64,000 nt of DNA from Psychrobacillus sp. INOP01 (GTDB lineage Bacteria > Bacillota > Bacilli > Bacillales_A > Planococcaceae). The notes under the pieces were generated by a model. That model saw nothing but the letters and a program-made list of their open reading frames with translations, made no database searches and was not told where the DNA came from. Location of the stretch: the NCBI RefSeq assembly GCF_018140925.1, contig NZ_CP073315.1, forward strand, positions 2,604,001 through 2,668,000, given 5' to 3'. The position numbers were made by a program, and so were the translations under genes. Numbering within the stretch: the stretch's first letter is position 1; every line of letters starts with the position of its first letter. Positions 1-7,994 of this stretch are shown one piece after another.

Positions 1-1787
1 AGAATATGATGACTTCTGGAGATGACGATCTGACGACGGAGAAATTAGCGATTTTACTAGAAGGTCTCTATGTGAGAGAGAAATTCGTTATGAAGCAGAA
101 ATCGGCCGTTGAGTTGGCGAAAAATAGTTCTATTAAAAAATTTCAAACGATTAAAACACAAGTGGTAAGTGATAGTAGCAGGGAATCAATAGCTCTTCAA
201 CAACTCAAAAGTGAATTAGCCAATAAGGCAGTCGGTCAAAAGAACCAGCTAGAGCTTTTGCAGAATACAGTGAAACAGCTACAAACAGAAATTGATACAG
301 ACGATTCACTACCAACCTCATTCGAGTTAAAAGACAAAAAGATTGAAATGGAAGACTCTATTTTAAAATTGAAAAAAACGGTAGATACCGTTACAAGCTA
401 CATGCAACAACTGGAAATGAAAAAGAATCATTTTCAAAAGCTCACCGAGGAAGTAGGGGAGATAGAAGAAATTCTTCAAGACAATGAACTAAAAACTAAA
501 CAAGTGAATGTAGATGGTTTAGAGCAGGAGCGCATACTAAAAGCTTTAGATGAAATTCTGCTTCAAAATCCTGAACATGCAATCGAAAAAACAGTGGAAG
601 CGATAAAAGGAACTAAAGACGAAATGGTAAGACTTCAATTAGAGAAGGCCCATCTTCCGATCACACAAACAGTTCAAAATGAATGGTACTCATTATTAAA
701 AGAGGCAAATGACCACGATCTAGATGAAATTCGTAAGCTATATGTGCGCCATGCCAATGTAATTGGAACAACATGCGTTGCATCAGCTCGTAAAGAATTT
801 ATAGAAAACTACCCTGTATTCGATGTAGTTATTATAGATGAGGTTTCTAAAGCAACACCACCTGAATTGCTTCTACCAATGTTAAAGGGTAAGAAGATTA
901 TTTTAGTTGGTGACCATCATCAGCTTCCTCCTCTTGTGGGTGAGGATACGCTAGATGAAACATTGCAGGCAATACTAGAAGAAAGTGAAAATCTAGAAGA
1001 AAAAGATGAGTTAAAAAAGCTTTTGAAGGAATCATTATTCGAACGTCTATTCAAAAATTTACCTAAGACAAGCAAAACAATGCTAGCTATCCAATATAGA
1101 ATGCATGAAAGTATAATGGATACAATTACCCCGTTTTATGAGGAAGAAAATTATCGACTACAATGCGGGTTAGCTGATTCAGATACTGTTCGTGACCACC
1201 TACTTGAATCACGCTATGTGAAAAGAAAAGACCATCTGCTATGGTTAGATATGCCAAACGAAAAACCGTATTTTGAAGAGCGGATGAAGGATGGGAAAAG
1301 TCGATTCAACCAAGCGGAGTTAGATGCTATCCGTGATATACTATTAGATTTGAATGAAGCTACAGCAACTGCTAAAAAAGAAGGAAGAATGGACCCGGAT
1401 GAACGTAAAAGTATTGGGGTCATTAGTTTTTATGGAGAACAGGTCAAACGAATTGACCGTCTTATCCAACAGCAGGTTAACTTATCTCATTTGACATTCC
1501 GGACTGGAACTGTAGACAAGTTTCAAGGGATGGAAATGGATGTCATTTTATTGAGTATGGTAAGAAACAATCAAGAAAAGAGCGGAGATATTGGATTTGC
1601 CAATGATTACCGCCGCTTAAATGTAGCATTATCCCGAGCAAGAGAGCTGCTTGTTTTAGTCGGAAGCTCTCATATGTTCACAAAACGAGCGAAACAAAGA
1701 ACCTCCAGAGATATGTATGGTCGCTTGCTTCAGATTGTAAAAGATAAGAACGGATTGACTAACTTACAGGGAGATAGGAAGAAATAA
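1..1787 (+). CDS. C-terminal part of a superfamily 1 (UPF1-like, AAA_12) DNA/RNA helicase; 5' end outside window
   Basis: The reading frame is open to the left edge, and no Walker A (GxGKT) motif is visible, so the start and first ATPase motif lie outside the window. The visible 593 residues begin with a long charged, probably coiled-coil stretch (about 35-210). They continue with motif Ib-like IGTTCVAS (253-260), Walker B DEVSKA (278-283), motif III GDHHQLPP (302-309), motif IV QYRMH (363-367), motif V TVDKFQGMEMD (about 502-512) and motif VI RRLNVALSRAR (536-546). This is the normal order of an SF1 helicase C-terminal half. The family unwinds nucleic acid using ATP; the substrate cannot be read from the sequence. 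The following gene starts 25 bp downstream and may be co-transcribed. Confidence 0.85.
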   Translation, partial: NMMTSGDDDLTTEKLAILLEGLYVREKFVMKQKSAVELAKNSSIKKFQTIKTQVVSDSSRESIALQQLKSELANKAVGQKNQLELLQNTVKQLQTEIDTDDSLPTSFELKDKKIEMEDSILKLKKTVDTVTSYMQQLEMKKNHFQKLTEEVGEIEEILQDNELKTKQVNVDGLEQERILKALDEILLQNPEHAIEKTVEAIKGTKDEMVRLQLEKAHLPITQTVQNEWYSLLKEANDHDLDEIRKLYVRHANVIGTTCVASARKEFIENYPVFDVVIIDEVSKATPPELLLPMLKGKKIILVGDHHQLPPLVGEDTLDETLQAILEESENLEEKDELKKLLKESLFERLFKNLPKTSKTMLAIQYRMHESIMDTITPFYEEENYRLQCGLADSDTVRDHLLESRYVKRKDHLLWLDMPNEKPYFEERMKDGKSRFNQAELDAIRDILLDLNEATATAKKEGRMDPDERKSIGVISFYGEQVKRIDRLIQQQVNLSHLTFRTGTVDKFQGMEMDVILLSMVRNNQEKSGDIGFANDYRRLNVALSRARELLVLVGSSHMFTKRAKQRTSRDMYGRLLQIVKDKNGLTNLQGDRKK

Positions 1788-1812
1788 CATTTTCTTATAG
1801 GAGTATAATAAA

Positions 1813-2577
1813 ATGATGGAACTAGAAAAACGTTTAAAAATAGAATTGCAACAAAATATACAAGCTAAGATAGTTTCATCCACTGCATGGACGATTCCAA
1901 TTCATACAATTGAAGTGGAATACAAACCTGTTAAGCGCATAAAAATGGATGTTTTAATGAAAATGATGTTGATAACTTGTCAAAAAGCAAAATTGACAAG
2001 TGCTAAGCAAATCAGTGAATTACTGCTTGTGGAGCAGCTATTTATGGAAGACTTAATTAATATTATGAAGAGAACTCGTTTAATCGAAATAAAAGACCAG
2101 GTATTTACGCTAACAGAAAAAGGTATAAAACAACTTGAGGACGGAATATTTGAAGAAGAACTAGATGCTCGGAGTCAGAATTTACTTTATAGCACAAGTC
2201 ATTGCACTTTTTTGCAAGGAGAAATAAAACCTGCATTGGACGGCGAGGAGATGTTGAACCTCTATCGTTATGCCTCAGAGGAAAAGGGGAGGTTAAAGTG
2301 GGAAGATGTTGTACTAGTAGATGCACTCCAAGAAAATGGAATGCAAACAGTGGATGGTGATCTTCAAACCGTAGTTTCTGAAATTGTATCCTACTCTGAA
2401 CTATACGTGGATGATGTTCCTTGCTTTGAATTTATTATATACAACAAATCAGAGGATCTCCTATACGCCCGAGTTTGGAATACATTCCTTGATCAATGGG
2501 ATGAAACACTAGAAAACGAATTGAATGAAAAAGAGCGAGTTGGTTGGCGGGAGAAATATTTGAATCTGGATAAGTGA
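1813..2577 (+). CDS. hypothetical protein with a possible winged-helix segment
   Basis: This 254-residue protein is not recognised. It has no signal peptide or membrane segment. Residues about 45-110 alternate short helices with a beta-rich end (KLTSAKQISELL ... RTRLIEIKDQVFTLTEKG), which looks like a winged-helix fold; the remainder is acidic and mixed alpha/beta. The start is the first of two adjacent ATGs behind a TAGGAG ribosome site. It lies directly behind the helicase gene and ends just before a strong terminator, so the two are probably one transcript and could act together. That link is inference only. Confidence 0.7.
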   Translation: MMELEKRLKIELQQNIQAKIVSSTAWTIPIHTIEVEYKPVKRIKMDVLMKMMLITCQKAKLTSAKQISELLLVEQLFMEDLINIMKRTRLIEIKDQVFTLTEKGIKQLEDGIFEEELDARSQNLLYSTSHCTFLQGEIKPALDGEEMLNLYRYASEEKGRLKWEDVVLVDALQENGMQTVDGDLQTVVSEIVSYSELYVDDVPCFEFIIYNKSEDLLYARVWNTFLDQWDETLENELNEKERVGWREKYLNLDK

Positions 2578-2605
2578 CTATTATATGTTTGAGGAATTTC
2601 ATTAT

Positions 2606-2646
2606 GAAAAGACCCGTTTTGCATTCCAGTGCTAAACGGGTTTTTC
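2606..2646. terminator. rho-independent terminator, usable from both sides
   Basis: A GC-rich stem (GACCCGTTTTGC / GCTAAACGGGT) is followed by a T-run on the plus strand and preceded by an A-run, so it can end both the plus-strand helicase pair and the minus-strand protease gene that converge here. Confidence 0.85.
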
Positions 2647-2650
2647 GCAA

Positions 2651-3448
2651 TCATTTTTGGGTTTTATAATATTCCTCAATCGGTATAAACAGTCCAACTC
2701 TTCCGTGCTCTTCATGATCTAATGTGGCAAATACGATGCCAATTACTTGTCCTTCTTCATTCAAAACAGGACTTCCACTATTTCCTCTATAAACAGGAGC
2801 TTCCATCATCATTACAGGTACATCCCAATCACTTAATTGATGAAAATCGATTAAAGATCCTTCATTTGCAATGCCTGTAAATTTTAGTGGATTGCCGATG
2901 AACGTGATAGGATTGCCAAACTCATAAGATGGGTTTTCCGAAAGCTTTAGAAAAGGCAAGTCCTCTTCATCCACCTGCAATACTGCAAGATCTATAGATG
3001 GATAGGTTTGTATTACATCTGCATTAAAACGTCCCGCTTCAGGAAAACCTACTATTACGCTGTCATTATCCTCTACTACATGATAATTGGTAAGAACTTT
3101 ACCTTCACTTGAAATAGAAAATCCAGTTCCTTTGCTATCATCCGTTAAAACAACTACTACCGCTTCTTTATACCGAGCAATATCTTCCTGTGCCGATAAC
3201 CTGGCGGAGGTTTTGATAAATTCAATGGCTGGAATGGAATAAATCTGAAAAATCATCGCAAATGTATTGACGAACAAGACGAAAGCCATTGTCCAAAAAA
3301 TCCATCTTGGAAAAGGTCGCTTAGGTTTTGGCCTCGTTTTTTCTAACGCTTCTTTTTCAAGTGCCTCTCGCTGTGCTTCCAGAACTAGTAGCTGTAATTC
3401 TTCATCACTAATTTCCTCAAGCTCACCATTAGGTTGGTTCTTATCCAC
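2651..3448 (-). CDS. membrane-anchored trypsin-like (HtrA/DegP-type) serine protease without PDZ domain
   Basis: The protein has 265 residues. It begins with an acidic cytoplasmic segment rich in Glu (1-47), then one hydrophobic transmembrane helix (about 49-71), and then an extracytoplasmic S1C protease domain. The triad is visible: His123 in NYHVV, Asp153 in SIDLAVL and Ser224 in RGNSGSPV. Unlike HtrA/HtrB of B. subtilis there is no PDZ domain after the protease; the protein ends soon after the last strand. The family degrades or senses misfolded exported proteins. The specific substrate is unknown. It is a single gene converging on the helicase operon. Confidence 0.88.
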   Translation of the reverse strand: MDKNQPNGELEEISDEELQLLVLEAQREALEKEALEKTRPKPKRPFPRWIFWTMAFVLFVNTFAMIFQIYSIPAIEFIKTSARLSAQEDIARYKEAVVVVLTDDSKGTGFSISSEGKVLTNYHVVEDNDSVIVGFPEAGRFNADVIQTYPSIDLAVLQVDEEDLPFLKLSENPSYEFGNPITFIGNPLKFTGIANEGSLIDFHQLSDWDVPVMMMEAPVYRGNSGSPVLNEEGQVIGIVFATLDHEEHGRVGLFIPIEEYYKTQK

Positions 3449-3587
3449 TTCATCACATCCTCATTCCAGCGTATTTATACTTTCTATTATACCTAATTAT
3501 ATAATGAAATCATTTCCATTGATAAATGATTGAAATGGGTATATTATATAAACATAAGCTGCATTGTACGTATGGATATTAAGTTTT

Positions 3588-3745
3588 AACCTTTAAGCTG
3601 TAACAGGGAGTTTTATATAGAGCTGGAATGACAAGCCTTATTCTCTTTAAGACAATGAGGACATGCAGGATAGTTTCTGCGAACACCCACTTTGAGGAGT
3701 GGTGGTTTAAAACTTTCTAATGAATGTACGGCAAAGGCGGCTTAC
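3588..3745 (+). ncRNA. candidate structured small RNA (possibly 6S-like)
   Basis: This is sequence-level folding only. A closing helix can form between AAGCTGT near the left end and GCGGCTT near the right end. Inside are a hairpin GCAGGA-TAGT-TTCTGC and a second hairpin built on CCAC/GTGG, separated by unpaired A/T-rich stretches. A terminator-like hairpin follows about 30 bp later. A long rod with a central open region resembles the 6S RNA layout, but I cannot confirm the family by eye and other RNA classes are possible. A covariance-model search would decide it. Confidence 0.3.
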
Positions 3746-3810
3746 TTAAAAAGTCTATTATAACAACGTTTATAGAGCACTCTTTCCAGGAATGGTAAGG
3801 GTGTTTTTTT
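3735..3810 (+). repeat. two-copy repeat ending in a terminator-like hairpin (copy 1)
   Basis: The stretch containing ACGTTTATAGAGCACTCTT and the hairpin after it (CACTCTTTCCA / TGGTAAGGGTG, then seven T) matches the sequence at 20868-20945 over most of its length. In both copies the last part folds into a stem followed by T-rich sequence, so it probably ends transcription of whatever lies upstream. Confidence 0.6.
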
Positions 3811-4013
3811 GTTTTCTTGAACTTTTGTGGGACTTGGTGTGAACCCTGTATGGAGGAGATACGAGCAATGAATCGTCAATATCAAGTATACCAAGATGAA
3901 GAAACTCAAATGTTGTCAGTCATATCGCTCAATCTAATATGGAATTATTCACTCTCAGGAACCAACTCGGTTTACGTTTTCTATTTGTAATCGACAAAAA
4001 CAAGAACTTCTTA

Positions 4014-4053
4014 ATCTAAAAAAAGGGAGCATGTCTACAAGACAGCTCCCTTT
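4014..4053 (-). terminator. terminator of the hydroxybutyrate operon
   Basis: The stem GGGAGC ... GCTCCC is followed, in the minus direction, by seven T. It lies about 50 bp past the end of the 3-hydroxyacyl-CoA dehydrogenase gene. Confidence 0.85.
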
Positions 4054-4103
4054 AATTTTTTGTTTCAAGATATTTGATTAGGTTTCATAATTGATTTATG
4101 AAA

Positions 4104-5048
4104 TTATTTATAGTTTTTATTTTTAATATTAGCTAATCTAATGAAGTTCTCATCACGTTCAGTAATTCTTCTTTGAACTTCATCGTTACCTGAATAAGTG
4201 AATAAGCCATTACCTGTTTTAGTTCCAAGATTTCCACTTTGAACTTTTTCTTCAACAAATTGTGGGATTTTCTCTTCTTTAGATAGAACCGGTGCCAGGT
4301 TTTCTACGACGCTCTTCCAAATATCAAGACCACCAAAATCTGCAGTTTCTAATGGTCCAATGAATGCCCACCTGAATCCAGGACCAGCTGTGATAGCTAA
4401 GTCAATATCTTTTGCGTCCGCAATACCATTGTCTAAAAGATAGAATGCTTCACGGACTAGTGCAGCTTGTAGACGATTGGCAATTAAGCCAGGAATGTCT
4501 TTTTTCAAGACTACCGGTTTCTTACCGATATTTCTCAAAACTTCTACTGTGCGATCAATGATATCTTGTGAAGTCTCTGGACCTTTTACGACTTCTACAA
4601 GTGGTACTAAATGTGCTGGATTGAAGAAGTGAGTAATGATTAGACGGTCTGTTTTTTGAACACCTTCGGATAGTTGTTGAATGGAAAACGTAGATGTATT
4701 GGATGCGATAATCGTATCGTCTTCTACAACTTCCTCTAACTGCTTAAATAAGTCAAATTTAATGGTTAGATTTTCAGATACTGCTTCCGTGACAAATCGA
4801 GTTCCGCTAACTGCTTCCTTTAAGTCAGTTGATGTAGAAATTCGTTTTAATGTAATTTCTTTCTCAAATGCTGTAATCGAATTTTCTTGGATTAACATGT
4901 CCAAGTTATCTGAGATTCGTGTCATTGCGCTTTCCAAGAACTCGTCTTTAATATCGAACATAGATACATCATAGCCTGCTTGTGCGTATAGCTGAGCAAT
5001 TCCATGACCCATTGTACCTGCACCTAAAACAGTAACTTTCTCTGCCAT
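4104..5048 (-). CDS. 3-hydroxyacyl-CoA (3-hydroxybutyryl-CoA) dehydrogenase
   Basis: The protein has 314 residues and belongs to the NAD-dependent 3-hydroxyacyl-CoA dehydrogenase family, which oxidises L-3-hydroxyacyl-CoA to 3-ketoacyl-CoA. The Rossmann motif LGAGTMGHG sits at residues 8-16. The conserved Ser116 (ASNTS), His140 (THFFNPAHL) and Asn191 (IANRL) are present, followed by the helical C-terminal domain. It is about 30 residues longer than typical Hbd. The phrase AGPGFRWAFIGPLETADFGGLD is also seen in dehydrogenases of carnitine or gulonate type, so the natural substrate is uncertain. It is the last gene of a three-gene operon behind a hydroxybutyrate dehydrogenase and a GntP permease, which supports a role in short hydroxy acid use. 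Confidence 0.85.
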   Translation of the reverse strand: MAEKVTVLGAGTMGHGIAQLYAQAGYDVSMFDIKDEFLESAMTRISDNLDMLIQENSITAFEKEITLKRISTSTDLKEAVSGTRFVTEAVSENLTIKFDLFKQLEEVVEDDTIIASNTSTFSIQQLSEGVQKTDRLIITHFFNPAHLVPLVEVVKGPETSQDIIDRTVEVLRNIGKKPVVLKKDIPGLIANRLQAALVREAFYLLDNGIADAKDIDLAITAGPGFRWAFIGPLETADFGGLDIWKSVVENLAPVLSKEEKIPQFVEEKVQSGNLGTKTGNGLFTYSGNDEVQRRITERDENFIRLANIKNKNYK

Positions 5049-5094
5049 AATAGAAACCTCCCTTAATCAAACATTCATCTCTTTATTTATAGAA

Positions 5095-5871
5095 TTATTG
5101 AGCAGTATAACCACCATCAATAACAACAGCTTGTCCTGTAACACTCTTCGCTTTATCACTTGCTAGGAATAAGGCGTAATCAGCAATTTCACTAACATCT
5201 AATAGACGTTTTTGAGGCACTAGAGGAAGAAGGACTTCTGCCAATACATCCTCTACGGGTACATTACGAGTTTTAGCTAAATCAGCCATTTGTCCACGAA
5301 CAAGCGGTGTATCTACATATCCTGGGGCAATCGCATTTACTGTAATACCATGTTCAGCGCCTTCTAATGCAGCAACCTTTGTTAAACCGATTACTCCGTG
5401 TTTTGCACTATTGTATGCGGCTTTACCTGCAAATCCGACTAATCCATTTATAGAAGCAACGTTAATAATACGTCCAAATCCTTGTTCTTTCATAATCGGG
5501 AAAACTGTTTTAGTAAGAATGAAAGGTGCTGTTAACATAATTTTTATCATCAATTCGTATTTTGCTGTTGGAAACTCTTCAATCGGTGAAACATGTTGTA
5601 AACCAGCATTGTTAATCACGATATCCACGCGACCATAAGTTTTTTTAGTTTCAGCAACTAAATTTTGAAGCTCTTCTTCGCTTGTTACGTCAGCTTTGAT
5701 ACCGATTGCTTCATAGCCAAGTTTTTTCAGTGATTCAGCAGATTCTTGTAACACTTCGTTATTAATATCAGAAAGTACAACTTTAGCACCGTCTGCAGCG
5801 AAATGCTTTCCTATTTCAAACCCAATCCCACGAGCCGATCCTGTTATAATAACTACTTTATTTTCAACCAT
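5095..5871 (-). CDS. 3-hydroxybutyrate dehydrogenase (SDR family)
   Basis: This is a classical short-chain dehydrogenase of 258 residues. The cofactor motif TGSARGIG is at 10-17, NNAG at 87-90, and the catalytic residues are Ser140, Tyr153 and Lys157 (AYNSAKH). The stretches ASINGLVGFAGKAAYNSAKH and ITVNAIAPGYVDTPLVRGQ are typical of D-3-hydroxybutyrate dehydrogenases, which convert D-3-hydroxybutyrate to acetoacetate with NAD. The gene lies 55 bp downstream of the GntP permease gene on the same strand, so the import and first oxidation step appear to be made together. Substrate assignment is by family resemblance. Confidence 0.88.
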   Translation of the reverse strand: MVENKVVIITGSARGIGFEIGKHFAADGAKVVLSDINNEVLQESAESLKKLGYEAIGIKADVTSEEELQNLVAETKKTYGRVDIVINNAGLQHVSPIEEFPTAKYELMIKIMLTAPFILTKTVFPIMKEQGFGRIINVASINGLVGFAGKAAYNSAKHGVIGLTKVAALEGAEHGITVNAIAPGYVDTPLVRGQMADLAKTRNVPVEDVLAEVLLPLVPQKRLLDVSEIADYALFLASDKAKSVTGQAVVIDGGYTAQ

Positions 5872-5926
5872 GATAAAAACCCTCCAGTTATAATTTTATA
5901 TCTATATTTTTTAAAGTAAATAATTT

Positions 5927-7213
5927 TTATACTAGTCCAATACCACCCATGATGATACCGACGATTACTGCAATTGTAGGTATTATAAAAGCTACCACAA
6001 ATACATCTTTATATGTTTCTTTATGGGTTAATCCTGTAACTGCAATAAGTGTTAAAAGAGCCCCATTATTAGGAAGTATTGACGCCCCCGAAGCAACTGC
6101 AGCCATTCTATGGAACACATCCGGGCTAATGCCTGTAGTTTGAGAAAGATTGTAAAAAGTATCGCCAAGTGTACCAAGTGCAATTCCCATACCGCCGGAA
6201 GCAGATCCTGTAATAACAGCCATAATTTGAACAGCCAAAGATTGAGCAACTAATGGATTATCTGAGACATTAAGTAACCATTCAGTTATGTTATCAAATG
6301 CAGGAACTACCGCTATAACAGCTCCAAAACCAACTGCCGCACTCGTATTCAGAATTGCCATTACCGAGCCTTTAGCACCATCGTTTACAGAGAAAACAAA
6401 CTTCTTATAATCCTTTATGTTAATAAGCATAATGCTTAGTACACCTAGTATTAAAGCATATATAGGTTCCAATTTCACAATGTTTAGTAGAACAACAACA
6501 ACAATAAGAGGAACTAAAGATAAGAACCAATTTGGAACTTTTTCTTCTTCTCTTTTCTCGTTAGTCCCTGATTTATCTGGTTCCGTAAATTGATCACCTT
6601 TAGCGGAAAGTTTTTTCTCTCTGAATGCTAACCAAAAATATCCACCAACAGCCATAATTAATGTAGTGACAATCCCTATAACAGGACCTGAAGTTGGTGT
6701 CGTATTATAAAAATCCATTGGTATTAAGTTTTGAATTTGTGGTGTACCAGGCATCGATGTCATTGTGAATGTAAAAGCTCCAAGTGCAAATGTGGGAACA
6801 AGTAACTTTCTTGTGATATTTGCTTCACGGAATAACGCAAGAGCAATCGGATAAACAGCAAATACAACTACAAATAAACTAACACCACCATACGTTAATA
6901 AAGCAGAAGCTATTAGCACACCAAGAATAGCTCTCTTTTTACCGATTAACTGTGTTACTTTTTGGGCAACAGCTTTAGCTGCACCTGTTTCTTCCATCAA
7001 CTTCCCAAAAATTGCCCCCAATAAGAAGATAGGGAACCAACTTTTCACGAATCCAACTAATCCATCCATATAGGTTCCTGTATATGTGTCAAATACATCT
7101 AATCCACTCATTAAAGCTACAACACCTGCAGCTAATGGAGCTACCCAAATAATGGACCATCCAAGATAAGCTAAAGCCATTAATAATACTAAACCAACAA
7201 CTATACTTAACAT
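5927..7213 (-). CDS. GntP-family permease, probably for hydroxybutyrate or a related hydroxy acid
   Basis: This is a 428-residue integral membrane protein with about 12 hydrophobic segments. GntP-family landmarks are visible: PIFLLGAIFGKLMEETGAA, LTYGGVSLFVVVFAVYPIA, MTSMPGTPQIQNLIP and TGSASGGMGIALG. The family moves gluconate and other hydroxy acids with protons. It is the first gene of the operon that continues into 3-hydroxybutyrate dehydrogenase, which makes hydroxybutyrate the best guess. A paralogue of similar layout lies divergently to the right. Upstream sits a sigma-A promoter with an MhqR-like box. Confidence 0.87.
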   Translation of the reverse strand: MLSIVVGLVLLMALAYLGWSIIWVAPLAAGVVALMSGLDVFDTYTGTYMDGLVGFVKSWFPIFLLGAIFGKLMEETGAAKAVAQKVTQLIGKKRAILGVLIASALLTYGGVSLFVVVFAVYPIALALFREANITRKLLVPTFALGAFTFTMTSMPGTPQIQNLIPMDFYNTTPTSGPVIGIVTTLIMAVGGYFWLAFREKKLSAKGDQFTEPDKSGTNEKREEEKVPNWFLSLVPLIVVVVLLNIVKLEPIYALILGVLSIMLINIKDYKKFVFSVNDGAKGSVMAILNTSAAVGFGAVIAVVPAFDNITEWLLNVSDNPLVAQSLAVQIMAVITGSASGGMGIALGTLGDTFYNLSQTTGISPDVFHRMAAVASGASILPNNGALLTLIAVTGLTHKETYKDVFVVAFIIPTIAVIVGIIMGGIGLV

Positions 7214-7340
7214 TTGAAATCACCTCTTTTCAATTGTGATATGAATAATTTTGTTTCTTCAAAATAAATGACCCATACCCTCCTTCCGATTAAATTGTGT
7301 TCTATCCAGATGCTGTGAATTCAATTATTTTGAACTTAAG

Positions 7341-7387
7341 TATCTTGAACACGAGATAATAATATTATTTACATATACTTTTGTCAA
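7341..7387 (-). promoter_or_regulatory. sigma-A promoter with MhqR-like operator, driving the GntP-dehydrogenase operon
   Basis: On the minus strand, TTGACA (7382-7387) and TATTAT (7359-7364) are 17 bp apart. The -10 is immediately followed by TATCTCGTGTTCAAGATA (7341-7358), an inverted repeat matching 15 of 18 positions of the B. subtilis MhqR operator core TATCTCGAATTCGAGATA. A repressor bound there would cover the transcription start. The geometry is the same as at 7833-7880. Confidence 0.7.
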
Positions 7388-7832
7388 TCAAAAATGTTTG
7401 TATCTACTTTCAAAGCTCCTTGATAGTTTATCTATAAACGTTGAAATCATGTGAAGTCACTACTATTCAAGGATATAGTTAGAAAAATAATTTTGCTTTT
7501 GAAATAAAGTCTATTTTGATAGACCACATTGAAAAAAGTTAAATGTAGGAGGGCATTCCAAAAAAAATCCCCTTAATAATTGTTTTAATAAGTGGAGAAA
7601 CAGAGGGGGCATTCAACATACAGGTAGAAACAAGGTGCTGACTCACACTGTGTCGAGTTTCTTCTATATAAGGCGAATTTTGAATCATGTAGATATTTGT
7701 TTATCAATTCTATATTGAAAGGTCTTCTAAAGATCACCTAAATTTATTCAAACAATAAAAAAATATTAGAAGGAATTATAGGAGCTTCTACAGGTACCTA
7801 ATACTTTGTACCAGGAATGCAAACTTAATGTA
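7388..7832. other. intergenic region between divergent permease operons, no gene seen
   Basis: AT-rich sequence without a supported gene. Short coding-like scraps occur, such as about 28 codons after AGGAGGG at 7546, which would need an ATT start, but none is convincing. They may be remains of a decayed gene. Confidence 0.5.
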
Positions 7833-7880
7833 TTGACAAAAATACATTTTAAGTACTATTATTATCTCGAATTAATAATA
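7833..7880 (+). promoter_or_regulatory. sigma-A promoter with MhqR-like operator, driving the second GntP permease
   Basis: TTGACA (7833-7838) and TATTAT (7857-7862) are 18 bp apart. The -10 abuts TATCTCGAATTAATAATA (7863-7880), which matches 14 of 18 positions of the MhqR operator core, with the left half perfect. A second partial half-site (GAATTAAAGATA) follows a few bases later. Confidence 0.65.
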
Positions 7881-7994
7881 TAAGAATTAAAGATAAATTT
7901 ATATTAGTAAATATTTATCCCGCAAACGGGCAGTAAGACTATCAATTCGATGTGTTGGATATCAACTTATAAAATTATTTTGGGGGAATTTTTT

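Larger units (their letters stand above)
3449..4013. other. intergenic region with a structured, possibly transcribed segment and a repeat
   Basis: No convincing gene is seen. The left 130 bp would hold the promoter of the minus-strand protease. The middle holds hairpin-forming sequence that could be an RNA, followed by a terminator-like hairpin that recurs near 20.9 kb; both are listed separately. The segment from about 3840 to 4010 has short broken reading frames only. Confidence 0.6.

Noticed and set aside
4104..5048. L-carnitine dehydrogenase
   Set aside because: Some sequence phrases fit, but the operon with 3-hydroxybutyrate dehydrogenase makes a 3-hydroxyacyl-CoA or related substrate more likely; kept only as an alternative.
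7546..7645. Short frame with AGGAGGG before ATT encoding about 28 residues
   Set aside because: Needs a rare ATT start, has no recognisable product and no terminator; at best a gene remnant.
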